NCBI RefSeq assembly: GCF_023101765.2
Contig: NC_064213.1
Location: forward strand, 10,602,001-10,666,000
Direction: 5' to 3'
DNA length: 64,000 nt
Source of the DNA: Spodoptera frugiperda
Lineage: Eukaryota > Arthropoda > Insecta > Lepidoptera > Noctuidae
Every line of letters begins with the position of its first letter. The first letter of the stretch is position 1. The position numbers and the translations under genes are program-made. This document shows positions 23,215 through 35,696 of the stretch, one piece after another. The notes beneath the pieces were generated by a model. That model was not told where the DNA came from and ran no database searches. It saw nothing but the letters and a program-made list of their open reading frames with translations.

Positions 23215-26200
23215 TCACAGCAGAGTACAGCGCAGCTTGCGGCGGCCGCGCGGCTTGGCCTCCTGCTGCGGGTGGTTGCGGATGATGCGCACCAACTGGA
23301 ACGTCAAGTACCACACGTGGAACACTCACCTCGTGGAAGGCAGGGGAGGGAGCACAGGCAGTGGAACACTCACCTCGTGGAAGGCAGGGGAGGGAGCACA
23401 GGCAGTGGAACACTCACCTCGTGGAAGGCAGGGGAGGGAGCACAGGCAGTGGAACACTCACCTCGTGGAAGGCAGGGGAGGGAGCACAGGCAGTGGAACA
23501 CTCACCTCGTGGAAGGCAGGGGAGGGAGCACAGGCAGTGGAACACTCACCTCGTGGGAGGCAGGGGAGGGAGCACAGGCAGTGGAACACTCACCTCGTGG
23601 GAGGCAGGGGAGGGAGCACAGGCAGTGGAACACTCACCTCGTGGGAGGCAGGGGAGGGAGCACAGGCAGTGGAACACTCACCTCGTGGGAGGCAGGGGAG
23701 GGAGCACAGGCAGTGGAACACTCACCTCGTGGGAGGCAGGGGAGGGAGCACAGGCAGTGGAACACTCACCTCGTGGGAGGCAGGGGGAGGGAGCACAGGC
23801 AGTGGAACACTCACCTCGCGGAAGGCAGGGGAGGGAGCACAGGCAGTGGAACACTCACCTCGCGGAGGCAGGGGAGGGAGCACAGGCAGTGGAACACTCA
23901 CCTCGTGGAAGGCAGGGGAGGGAGCACAGGCAGTGGAACACTCACCTCGTGGGAGGCAGGGGAGGGAGCACAGGCAGTGGAACACTCACCTCGTGGGAGG
24001 CAGGGGAGGGAGCACAGGCAGTGGAACACTCACCTCGTGGGAGGCAGGGGAGGGAGCACAGGCAGTGGAACACTCACCTCGTGGGAGGCAGGGGAGGGAG
24101 CACAGGCAGTGGAACACTCACCTCGTGGGAGGCAGGGGAGGGAGCACAGGCAGTGGAACACTCACCTCGTGGGAGGCAGGGGAGGGAGCACAGGCAGTGG
24201 AACACTCACCTCGTGGAAGGCAGGGGAGGGAGCACAGGCAGTGGAACACTCACCTCGTGGGAGGCAGGGGAGGGAGCACAGGCAGTGGAACACTCACCTC
24301 GTGGAAGGCAGGGGAGGGAGCACAGGCAGTGGAACACTCACCTCGTGGGAGGCAGGGGAGGGAGCACAGGCAGTGGAACACTCACCTCGTGGGAGGCAGG
24401 GGAGGGAGCACAGGCAGTGGAACACTCACCTCGTGGGAGGCAGGGGAGGGAGCACAGGCAGTGGAACACTCACCTCGTGGAAGGCGGCGTCGATGTTGAG
24501 CGGCGGTTCCTTGGCACTGGTCTCGATGTAGGGCGCGCCCAGCTGCCGCGCCAGCTCGCGGCCGGCCTCCTCGCTGACGGCGCGCACGTGCACCAGGTCC
24601 ACCTTGTTGGCGGCCAGCAGCATGGGGTACGTGTCCCTGCACACGTCACGTGTCACGCTACAAATCACTGCCAGCCTCCGAGTCCCCCCCTCCCCTCGCT
24701 GCACGGCCTCACCTGTCCTTGACCCGCAGTATCTGTGTGTGGAAGTGGCGGATGTTCTCGTAGCTCTGCTTGTCGGTGACGGAGTACACGAGCAGGAAGC
24801 CGTCCCCCTTGCGCATGTACTGCTCCCGCATGGCGCTGAACTCCTCCTGCCCCGCCGTGTCCAGTACTGGGGGCGATATAGAATGGTGCAATAACAATAC
24901 TAGCCGTCCTACAACGCTAGAGCTCCGTGTCACCAAGCGCGTAGCTCTCACCATCGAGGATGCACCACTGGCCGTCCACCTCGGTGTGCTGAATGTACGA
25001 GTCCTCGATGGTGGGGTCGTAATCCGTCACGAACAGCTTCTGGAAGAACTGGATAGTGATCGCGCTCTTCCCCACGCCGCCATCTCCCACCACCACCAGT
25101 TTGATCTGGAAATGGCGAACATTACATTGATTATAATACTAACTAAATAATATGCTGGCCGGGGTCAACAAGGATAGTTGGGTGAACAGCAGTGTAAAAG
25201 TAGAGGAGAGAGGTTGTTAGTACTGAACATTATACCTAGTGACAGGGAGGCAAACAGGAAGCAAATTATTGATAGTTGGACTTATTTTGACACTTCTCAT
25301 TTGCATGACATTATAATATTCCAGTTTATTACACAAAGCATTTGGGATAAAGACCTTTATGACTACATAACTAATAACCGGGGATGACAAGGCTGTTTGA
25401 GTAAAATCAAATAATGAATGAAGAGATAGAAAGAGAATGAACCAAAAACTCGGGCTACAGGTAGAGTATAATATAAATGTAAAGCAATACACTAACACTG
25501 TCACTGTTTTTGAACAACGACATACTTGATATGCATCTAGCGGCCGCACTGCAAACAAAGTCACATGAAACTTAACTACACAACATTACACTGTTAACTC
25601 CACACTGAGGTGTCAACACTCAATTGATCTCAGTTGGCTAATATTGAATTTGATGGTGAGTAAACTTTACTGAAGATGACATTAGTTAATAATATATTTT
25701 ACATCTGCTGCGTTAACATAAATACATAAACATATTGAATATCAGGTTGAGAGCATTCTTTTACATAATAGTACAAACTTATAAAACACACATTCCACCC
25801 ACACCACTCACACAAACATTTAAAAATATATTTCCTGACTAGCAGACAGAGCACAACAATCTAATACTATAAAGTATATGTTCACTGTACATAATATAAA
25901 CAAGTACTCCTGTACAAAAACTACAATCTCTAGCATACACTATCTTATCATCATTATTATTGAAAGGTATACTGGGCACATAGAAGTGGGCCTCCATGTA
26001 GCTAGTGGTCAGTAGTGTAAGTCCATTAACCATCTAACTAGACTTGCAATAAAAAATGCATAAACTTTATATTATTGTTAATACAATAGTACTGGCCTGG
26101 ACAAGTGGCCACTGACTGCTCGTTGTACTCTACCATAGTAGTAACTCGCAACCAAATTGTAATGTAAATGAATGTGACAAGTTATTAAACATGACTACAC

Positions 26201-26866
26201 TTGTAGAATGAATAGAAGTTAGTGCTTTACTAAAAACTGGAACACAAAAGTCATGAACAATAGTATAAGTAGCACTTGGTGGGTAGTTGACTCCAATATT
26301 GATTTATAGGTACTACAGATCAACTAGTTGTTTACAATCAATATGCACTGTTGAGATTCATGAGATAAGTGAGGCTTATCTGCCTAAAATGATAACGAAG
26401 ATAGTAGTGATTACAGGCAGTACCTGTGGTACAGGCAAGTAATAAATGTAGAGCTGACAGTTACATAGTTACTCCACTGTCCACTTCCCTACTTGAACCA
26501 TAATCAGGACGACACCACCTTCCGTACAAGTGTAGGTGCAACATAAATATGGAACTAGTTTCCTTTAAGGAAACCACTGAAAATCTATTTTAAGAATCTC
26601 ATCAAGTCTCATCTTACTTACAACTTGTGACAAAAATATGCCCTTGCAGAGTATTATTTAATTTTGTTGTTTTAAATAAACTTGAGCATTTTTTTTTTTA
26701 TAATTCTACCAATGGATACATAAAAAAATAAGTTCTATTTTTTTTAGCTCAGCTATGTTATTATTATGAAGTAAAACAATAAAAATGTATTTATTATGAT
26801 AATAGTGTTGCTAATATTCCGACTCACCGTAGGCAGGTTCTCATTAGGAGGTCCCGGGCGCGTCAT
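23215..26866 (-). CDS. Ras-related GTPase M-Ras, complete, five coding exons
   Basis: Coding exons on the minus strand, 5' to 3': 26828-26866, 24952-25105, 24713-24866, 24474-24636, 23215-23295. Splice phases agree at every junction and the product is 196 residues. The N-terminus [13 protein letters not shown] has the same 13-residue length and NLPT end as vertebrate M-Ras, so the G-domain numbering is identical: P-loop GDGGVGKS at 20-27 (G22, G23), effector region around [14 protein letters not shown] with Q71, NKVD at 126-129, ETSAK at 154-158. The C-terminus is basic (KPRGRRKLR) and ends in the CAAX box CTLL. A terminal Leu predicts geranylgeranylation and plasma-membrane attachment. M-Ras acts in MAPK signalling through the SHOC2-PP1C complex. 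The tail after the G domain is about 12 residues shorter than in vertebrate M-Ras. R-Ras is the next-best candidate, but the start peptide and the QFFQKLFV and YSVTDK segments favour M-Ras. The last intron is filled by a tandem array described separately. Confidence 0.93.
23330..24473 (-). repeat. 44-bp tandem array of 26 units carrying copies of the M-Ras exon 4 splice donor
   Basis: The array spans exactly 1144 bp (26 x 44) and starts again at the real exon boundary at 24474. On the minus strand each unit is GTGAGTGTTCCACTGCCTGT followed by a pyrimidine-rich stretch and GCCTTCCACGAG (or GCCTCCCACGAG). The last 12 bases copy the end of M-Ras coding exon 4 and the next unit supplies GTGAGTG, so each junction recreates exon-like GAG|GTGAGTG. 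One unit has an extra base (about 23781) and one lacks a base (about 23862). Because 44 is not a multiple of three and the plus strand has no stops, all three plus frames stay open for about 450 codons; these are artefacts. Confidence 0.97.
25106..26827 (-). other. M-Ras intron 1
   Basis: A 1.7-kb AT-rich intron between the first coding exon (start peptide) and the P-loop exon. It has a normal donor (ACG|GTGAGTC) and acceptor (TTTCCAG|ATC). No repeat family or nested gene was recognised. Confidence 0.8.
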
Positions 26867-28084
26867 GTTGTCCCTGCACCGCTGCGCCCCGCCACCTTCT
26901 TATGACCGCGGGATCCACGCACATGGAATATTATCTGCGGAATTACCAGCGGAGCCCATCAACAGTGTTTGCATGAAACATTATTTGCATGTTGGCAGTG
27001 GCTGGTGGCATTTAGTCATCCCACGCCCGTCAACCGACTTGCAGACAGCTGATGGTCGATAAACAAGTAAAATTACTTACCTCATTGTTTTATCATTGTC
27101 GGTGTAGTTATCAGATACTGGACGGAATGTTTTCCGTTAGGTAAACAATAGAACTTAATGTAAACATGAAATAACCACTTAATTTCTTCGGTAAATAAAT
27201 TAACTGTATTAACTAAAGTGTAACGAAAATCGCGTACGGTATGTGACGTTTAAAGTGATGTGACAGATTAATAACGTTGAGTCGACCTACACTGAGAAAC
27301 AATCGATAATGATTGAAAACCAAGCATCAGGTAAGTTAGTTTTATTCTGACTCATTTAAATTTATAAAGAGCGAAACATTTAATTAACAAAGAAATAAAC
27401 ATTATTAAACATTAGTTTGTATTGTTGTATTACACAGACACAAACAGCCTACTGTTATTGAACGAACTAGCTAATGTCAAATATTCTGTTAGCCAACATT
27501 CTGAAAATTAAGATTCGTTCAACTCTACATTCTCGTGAAACAATTTTTTATTTTATTTTTATACAGTATAAGAATTATTAGTATTTGGATAGTGACAACT
27601 CATGCACATGCATTCTTTGTAGTGATACCACTAATACCCGGCACGAACCATTGCAATTTTTTTCATGGTAGGGTTTGGTTACATGTACCTAGTTACATTA
27701 TAACACATAATTATTTATTTTCTAATTAAATGATTACCAACGATTACTCCTAAGTCACATATGATTAAAACTAAATAATCATACAGTAATGAAGAAAAAT
27801 ACAATACGTAAGCGAACTTACCCCTATCATGAAAAATCGCAAGACTGTTTCATCGTTCGTGGCGGGGACTTTATTTGTTTCGTATTGTAAACGAAACGAA
27901 ATAGTTTGTGTTTATAATATTTAAACAAAAGAGCTTGTAGAGTCAGGCTCTACATGAAATAGGTCAGATGAACTTTTTGAACGAGGTGACGAGCCATGAT
28001 TTTATGGTAATATTTTAAATGAACATCACACAAAATTACTTTCAATTTATTTTTTGCGGGTTCATTTTTGCTTTTTTAGGTTTT
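26867..28084. other. M-Ras 5' region, then non-coding DNA
   Basis: Directly upstream of the M-Ras start on the minus strand is GC-richer sequence (about 26867-26960) that is likely 5' UTR; the transcription start is not identifiable. The remainder is AT-rich with no gene seen. Confidence 0.45.
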
Positions 28085-28262
28085 TTTAAACGTTGCCCCG
28101 CACTAGGATTTTCTCCTGTGTCGTGGGTGCGTTTACAAACATATAAGTTCACATACCCATGACACCGAGACCCGAAACAACATTTGTGGATCACACAAAG
28201 AGTTGCCCCGTGCGGGAATCGAACTTGCTACACGTTGCATAGCAGCCGGTTACCTACTACCC
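28085..28262 (-). mobile_element. tRNA-derived SINE copy (family B), most complete
   Basis: On the minus strand it runs from a tRNA-like head (GGTAACCGGCTGC, then B box GTTCGATTCCCGC) through GGGGCAACTCTTTGTGTGAT and CGGGTCTCGGTGT to TTTGTAAACGCACCCACG and GGAGAAAATCCTAGTGCGGG. It defines the family whose other copies lie at 3890-4060, 7303-7372 and 39752-39812. Confidence 0.85.
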
Positions 28263-31200
28263 AAAAGTGAGAAGTGACCGATTAATCGGCATTACTGATG
28301 TATCAAGGTATTCTATAAGAAACCGTAAAGAGAACTCCTTGCCAGAGTCTGTGTTTTCTGTAACAATGTAGGGCATGACCGCGGTGTCTTCAAGTTCTGA
28401 GTGGATAAGTTGCATATGGGCAAGCGTAGCCCATCGTTGGCCACACATCACACCACATCATCGCTAACCACTAGGCAAAACAGTGGCCAAACGTCATGCA
28501 AAATTTACAGGTCGTATAAATTGTATTTAAAACAAAGCTGGCGACAAATCATTTACCCCAACAAGACAGGAATTGTCGTCTCATTATGGTAATATTCGGA
28601 GACCTGTCAAAAGTAAAACAATATCGCAGTGAGGCTCGGGCCGTAGACCCCAACCCCGATAGTCATAAATCAGGTCTACTTATGCAGCGCCACGCACACC
28701 TCAAGAATTCGGGAACACATACACCCACGCTATAAATAAATTCATGTAGCACAACCCTGCCACAGGGACGTCCCACAACGTCTAACAATTGTTGTTAGTA
28801 CTTAGTTAACTGGTAGTTTTATTTAAATAATCGCCAATTAAATAGCTAGGCATTCTTTACACCTAACGAGTTCTTGTGTTAAGTTGTTAGTGTAAATTAA
28901 TAAATTATTCCGTATTAATTAAAACCACCCATATTTTGGTAGGTTCGATCGAGTCTAAGATGGGATGTTGTTTGTTTTTGTTGCGTAAAGTATAAATTAA
29001 TGATTTGTCTCTTAAAAAATGTTTGCCACCCCTGTATCGTGCGCGGGTTTTACCTTCTCGCATTATTTTATCCCGGCGTCATCCGTTACGCTTTATCGAG
29101 CTATTATTTTTGTTGAAAAATGTACGCGCCAGGTAGACGTTACTTCCCTTAGTCACTCGACAGCGACCACTTAGCTACATAGCAGCACCAGTCGATCTAG
29201 TTCTTTGCTGGATCGACTGGTCTAGTGATTACCGCGAAAAATGAGTACGGTACCCTATATCTTTTATCAGCTAGAAAAGTTCAGATGATGTCCAAACGGT
29301 CGGAAAGAACCACAAAGACACATTTCGAACAAAAATGAAATCAAAATCAGTTCGAATGTAATGCTGCTAGTTACGAACAGAGGTACAGATGTGCTTATAT
29401 TACACACAGTACTTGTTTCAGCGTCAGTTACCTTCCAGGACGGAGTTTCAATGTAGTAAAAGACGTCTCAATAACCGATTTGAACTGTTCGATGTATTCC
29501 TGGTCTCCGAACAACCGGACTAACAAAGAAAGCTAGCAACACAAACATATTATTATAGTAGATATCCGAAATTAAGAATGCGAGTGATTTTTTATACTTC
29601 GCGACGTTTCACTCTTATTGGGAATATTGGACTTGCAAACCAGATTATGATGAAAGTAGCCACTGGCGCTTGGTGTCGGTCACAGATCCACAACCACAAC
29701 ACTGGCAGTCTGGTGGCGAACTTTCGCATTACAATACTATGGCCGTGTGACTGTGTTGATCGACGAGTAACAAAAAGGGCGTAACGATTGTAACGAGCGC
29801 CGCCGTGTCAGCCGCCTGATGATCCAGTGCACTACATCAAAGGTAACTATCGGAGCTATTGGATTACTGGAGCGTCGAGTCTGGAATGTAATCAACTGTT
29901 CAGCCGTGCAATTTCCTACTCCCGTCCCATGGCAACATACCTAGTATACCTAGATATTCAGATAGCTGAGGCCACAGCACGGGAGCTCTTTACGTTGTGC
30001 AAACCGGTGATTGGTAATATGACTCATGATGAAGTTAAAAAATATAAATAGTTAGTCGCAAAATAATGATTAAGTTTTTATAAAACGTTTCAAATCCAAT
30101 TTTGACACAATAACGTTAATATGTATACGTTGGCGAATCAAATCAGCTTCTAAATGCGTCTGTCAGGCATTCAACGTAAAATGAAATACTTTCCGCGCCC
30201 GTCATGCATTTTAATGAGTCAGCTTTACACGGACTCATAAAAGGACTCAATTCTGAAGCATGGGGCGGTACATGCGATGGGTTCGCATGTAGCGCCCCAC
30301 CTGATGGGTCGGCGGTCGGCTGGGGCTCCTGCGTGACCCACTTAGTTCCCTGTGGCCCCACGCTCGGGGCCAGCCATGTACGGAAGTCCCAGATTAATAT
30401 TTATTTTGCGCTAGAACACACGAGCACGGTCCGCTGCTGCAGTTTATTATTTTCAATGAAGTAGGTCAAAGTTTATTAACCTGAGACACCAAGCTAAGGA
30501 ACTACGAGTACATGTCACTAATCTATTGTTACTTGGCAGGCTTGAAAGTAATTTTTCTGCAAACTGGTCTCTCTTTCTCTGTTGGAAAACATCTAGGTAT
30601 TTATAACAAATACACCTTCAAATACTTATTCATTGTAGCCCAATATAGCCATAGCTCATCAGTTCCCAGTGGGAGGCGATCCTGCTGCCCCGCTACAGTA
30701 GGTGTACGATACTGTTCCTACACATGCCACTAAACGGTCGCGACTCGCGAGCGTGTTACAGCAGGCGCCTGCAGTTCGCGTGACATCTCTCTATTTGCTC
30801 GCCTCGGGTCGATTCACTGGGCTGTAAGGCTCTCCAGCCTTTGTGTGTAAGTAGGCCACGACTCACAAACATTCAGTTTGTTACATTCGTCCGACCGTTA
30901 TAACAATGATCAAGACATTAAGACTTTGTCAGCGATAACTATAAAAAGAGGTGCAAACATCGGCATTATTAGGTTTACTCCGCAGGCGGCGCCGCGCTAG
31001 ACTTCGTCGTGGGGCAAGCAGATAGCACACAACTAAATAATGTCTGTCAATCACTTACAGAAATCAAAAGCCACGTCCCCCAATTTGTTATAAGGGACAT
31101 AAATAAATTGGTAAGTACCCTCTTATTAAGATTCCCCCAAGACTGCAGCTCCCTGCGCTAGTTACCTCGTGTTATATGGGGCCCGCAGGTGTTTACTCTC

Positions 31201-33359
31201 ACCGTGTACCCATATAATAGATACTTAGTACTTTCTCTGACAATAAGCAGAGAATATGCAGCCAACATTGTATTATTTTTGAGTAAATTAGGTTAAAATT
31301 ACCTAAGGTACCTACAGTTAGTTTACAATTGCGATTTTTTTATTATCTGCCTAACTTTAAACTTAATTTACTCAAAAGTAACAAAATGTTGGCTGGATAT
31401 TTTCTGCTTAACAGGGTCCAATTTACTGTGACTTTGACTCTGCCACCAAGTATATTGTCAAGGTGCTCACTACAGACTACTGAAACTTTGCAGTCGATGA
31501 GTCGACTGGCTATTTACACAACCAGAAACAAGTAATATGTATGTACACCCGAGTCCGGCAGACTGACCGAAGACCAATGTGTACTAAAAGTATGTATACG
31601 CTGATCCCTAAAATACTTTGTCTGTGGCCTTCCTACTTTTACTGCCACTTGTTACAACTCGTCTCGTGCGATATTGTAGACGAAGCCAAGATCAACGCTA
31701 AGCACTTGCCTATCTGTTCATAATATTGTGTAACTGATTTACCTACTTGTTAAGTTGATCGCAATGCTATAATTTTCAATGTATCGATCGGTAGGTACCG
31801 ACATTACTAGAAAGATAACCACAAAGCTAAAATGTCGCGGCAGTCGTTAATAACAACTCAATATAGTCTGAACCCTATCTCTAGGCTCCGTCTGGTTGCC
31901 ATGGTAACGACAAAATGGCGCGCTACAGGCTTCCCGCGCTTTCCTCGCGTTCCCGCCACCCGCCATATTGATCCAGAATCCGCACGCGTTCAAAAACCTT
32001 TTCCGTAAATATGAAATGTGAAACCTTGTAATTACGGGATTGTTATGAGTTTAGAACAAATAACTATGCTACGCTTTCATTAGTATAAAACTCAAGCAAA
32101 GATCTAGAGAATGTATAGAAGAGCCGTTATATTGTAATAACGTAAAATTTTATAGTTCTATTGTTTTATTGACCTCTTACAAAGTCAAAATAATAATACT
32201 TAGGAAAGCAAACTAGTACACAGTATAGATTAGATATGTACAGTTATTGAATAAATTCAATTATATTTGTATCCGTATTTTTCTTTAAAACTAAAGTATT
32301 TTAAGAAAAAGCAATGTGTTTGAGCTGTTTGTCCCGGATAGAAGTTCAACGTCCCAGCCGGCCTTGGCACGGTTGCGTAACATACCGCAAGTACAATGCC
32401 GCGGTTATTTGCTCAGTTTACGATCTTGTACTAGAATTAGAGAGTCAACCCTTTCGGGTAATTCGCACAATCTGACAATACATGAGCCACATAAAGGAAT
32501 TGCGCAGGATTTACGGAAAAGGTAGTTACACACAGGCATCGAGGTACACGGCAGGATATTGTTTCAACGACCCGCCTCCGGTTACCTCATAATATCATGG
32601 TTGATCCTTAATGAATGTCATAACCGTCTCATTTCGCAATGTTCTCCCAACACCCGGTACGACTACCGGGTACCGACGTACCTAGGTGTGCTAGGGAGAA
32701 CTACTTCTTGCCACAACTGCAGCTGCCGTCGCGACGCTGGAAACAAACAGTCAACATCTGCTTGCATACAGTCAGCATTAATGGACTGAAATAAGTGCAG
32801 CTACATAGATCTAGTTAACTAGCGCTAACAGTGCTTAATTATTATATACCGTACCTAATAGATCTAATTAATGAGATGTGTAATTTTTTTCTGGAAAACC
32901 CTTTTTCTACGTTTTCACCCTTTTTATGTGATTCTAAATAAAAGTTGTGTTTTAGATATATTCAATTCATGAAAATTATTGTTTATATTCTGTGTTTTGT
33001 AATCGACCTTTGCACACCATTGCTGAATTACTCATAAGTATTCGAAACACTGACGTCGTGTCAATGACGCGTCGTCACAATAAACGTAACGACGCTGCCT
33101 GTCGCCAGGCATCACGCCGCTGGGCGACAATTAAGCTTCTCTGTCCGGTGTCCGGTCTGCTGAACGCACCCTCGTACCCCTTCACGCGATGGGGTTGCAA
33201 GGTGGAAAGTTACCCTTAAAATTGGGACAGCCATTTCCTTCTCTTTTATCAAGATAATCTTTTCAACACCTTATGTCTTACAGAGACCAAATTTATTAGT
33301 TTAAGTAACTAATACACGTATACGCTAACGATCAATTATGATAATTATTACATAAAGAA
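28263..33359. other. Non-coding stretch, no gene seen
   Basis: About 5 kb of AT-rich sequence without credible exons. An 11-bp stem hairpin (ACCAGTCGATC / GATCGACTGGT) occurs at about 29187-29222. A segment at 31875-31985 has a more GC-rich, promoter-like composition (GGTTGCCATGGTAACGACAA and CAAAATGGCG) but no associated exon. Confidence 0.5.
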
Positions 33360-33560
33360 CTAAACCCGTGGCGTAAACCGGAAGTACCGCCGCGAGATTT
33401 CCGCGTCGGGTAAAGTGAAACAGAAGCTTGCAACCCTCGCTAAAGTCGTCAGTGCGTCGCGCACCCCGGCGGAGGACGCGCGTGTGTGCTGCGGTGTCGC
33501 CGCTCGTGCAGTGTTTACTGTTTTGTTTCGGATGATACCCTGGTGATGTCGAGCCACCGG
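33360..33560 (+). promoter_or_regulatory. Possible promoter and first exon
   Basis: A CpG-rich island in AT-rich surroundings contains initiator-like TCAGTG words (about 33449) and ends with a near-consensus splice donor: ATGTCGAGCCACCG|GTGAGTAAG, donor at about 33558. If used, it would be a 5' exon of a plus-strand gene, possibly the kelch gene 11 kb downstream. The 14-nt reading frame from that ATG is not in phase with the first visible kelch exon, so at least one more exon would be needed or the exon is non-coding. This is inference from composition and one splice signal. Confidence 0.35.
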
Positions 33561-35416
33561 TGAGTAAGGGCTGACGCGTGCCGCGGTTTCGTACATCTGT
33601 ACTCTAATTGGAATAAAAGAAGGGAGCTTGTCTATATAGGGTGCGAATTGGGGGTCTATTCATCTTTGTTTGTAAATTGTATCGACAGGTATAAATCATA
33701 CTTGTGATTGTGTTTGTGTACTGAATTAGCTTCAAGTGTTTTTGTGTAATGTTTGTGGCTTGTTCCTGACGTATCATGTGTGAGAGCTACACATTCCCTA
33801 TTGGAGGCCCACCGGACTTCCTCAATGAGTACATTTCAATAATTGTTCTGTAAATGTACAAGCGAACCTTGCAATTTCCTAAATGTGAATGATACAAAGG
33901 ATCGCGTATAATAGAATCCCATGAAAGAAATCGTCGTCATGTTAAGGCCGCGTATACTTTGCTTGTTTAACAATGGCCTTGTGACCCGGTTTGCTACCAA
34001 GCACTGATATCATTGACCCCACATTGTTCTCTTACTTTTTTAATTAAAATCCTAACGTTTCCGATTCATTATAACGAATAGATTTATTGGCGCCCAGCGT
34101 GGGACCGGCGAGAATGCAATAATGTAACGTCGGTGTTAAATAATTCAGTATCATCTAATATTCCCAATATGTCATGAAGATTACGCTATGTGTCTATTAG
34201 TGTGTGCCATTCTACTAAACATAAAGATATACAGCCTATTCCAGTGGAAACGAAATATGCGTTGCGATGTATTTTAGTATCAAAGTCTTCGCTCCGGATT
34301 GTTCAGTGACCTGTAAAGCCGATCGTCAGGAATATTACACCTACGACGCTGGCAGTAAAACAGTTAACCAGCCAAGATAACTTTACTGTGCTGGGAAACA
34401 CACACACACACACACATCAACAGTGATAGTCCACTTGTGGACTGTAGGCGTCTACATACATACTACATATAATTATCACGCTTGACACTTGGGTTGAAGA
34501 TCGCAGTTTAGAAGGTTCAGGTTTATCAAAGAGCCCCTCTAGTAGTGATCAGCTCTAGTAGTGAGAAATGTATTGGACCATGTCTTCGCCCCACGGCTGG
34601 GTCTAGTCGGCTATAGTTTGGCACTAATTCCACCGACACCAACATACTGAGCATAAAGTCAGAGTTCACGCTCGTCACTCCTAACTCCCACGCTGTATTT
34701 CGTTAATTTAAAAAAAGGTTCTATTCAATAACATAAACATGAATACTCATGCATTTGTAGCTACGTATTATTCAAAGAAGTAATCGGTTTCCATTGGACG
34801 TCTATTTTGTTAATACATCCTCCTATCCTCATTCGTGATCATCTAGTTTTGTGCGATGGGAAACAAGTTAATATGTAAGTAACAAGTCTGACTCATGTAG
34901 TTACTACTCTGGAATTATACTACGGATTCAGGCGTATTTCCAAAATGTAACGCACCAGTGAATCATCTCGCCTGTCATCCATGTATGATGACCATCCTGC
35001 TGGTACTCTTGGATCTTGAATGGATTGTCTCTGGGTGATCTGGGTGACAATGTTGTTCTTCTTGTCTCCTTACTAAATTGCCTAAAATGTCTTTGAACTG
35101 CGTGTTCACATGTGATAACAAAGTGACCCCCAGACCAGAGCCACAGCTGCAGTACCTACGCACGAACTATTTAAAAACAAATATTACGAAGTGCGAGATA
35201 AGTCCGTGTCAGTCGCCAGATAATATCCACACAGAAGCACATTGAGGCTAGACATTAATGTTTGTCTGCCGGAGGGGCAGTGGGGGCAGTGGGGGCAGTG
35301 TGCTCAATGTTCCACTGCTCATTCGATCAGTTCTGTATACATACCTACTTTTTATTCTCTGTTCTTATATTCTAACCGTACAGTTAAATATCTGTCATCA
35401 TTTCATCTACAGCCTA
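33561..35416. other. Non-coding stretch with a small microsatellite
   Basis: No gene seen. (AC)n at about 34398-34416. A GGGGCAGTG unit is repeated three times at about 35274-35300. Confidence 0.55.
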
Positions 35417-35696
35417 AAAGCAGCCACTGCTGACCAAAGGCCTCTTCTCACAAGAAGGTTTGAGCATTAATCACCACGCTTGCTCGATGGTCGGGTTGGC
35501 GATTTCAAACTTATAATTATAAATCCAGCTTTCTTCAAGATGTTTTCCTTCACCGTTTGTCAGTGGTGTCTAAATAATCTTAGAAAGTACAAATAACTCG
35601 GTAAAGCTCATATTGGTACTTGCTGTTGGTACCTAGATTTCGAACCCGCACCCTTATGCATGAGAAGCGTCTTAAACCTTCGGTCTACCACGACAC
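35417..35696 (-). mobile_element. tRNA-derived SINE copy (family C)
   Basis: On the minus strand it begins with a tRNA-like head including a GTTCGAAATCT B-box relative, then ACCAATATGAGC, a TTTCTAAGATTATTTAGACA segment, CGGTGAAGGAAAACATCTTG and TATAATTATAAGTTTGAAAT. A second copy in plus orientation lies at 38812-39030 and shares these segments. Confidence 0.82.

Noticed and set aside
23132..24722. Three long overlapping plus-strand open frames (about 450 codons each) rich in repeated Glu-His-Ser-Pro-Arg-Gly words
   Set aside because: They are the three frames of the 44-bp tandem array in the M-Ras intron. A 44-bp unit without stops is open in every frame; there is no independent coding evidence.
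28190..28262. tRNA-like sequence with a B box
   Set aside because: It is the head of a SINE with a SINE body attached and other copies in the window, and it lacks a full cloverleaf; not a functional tRNA gene.
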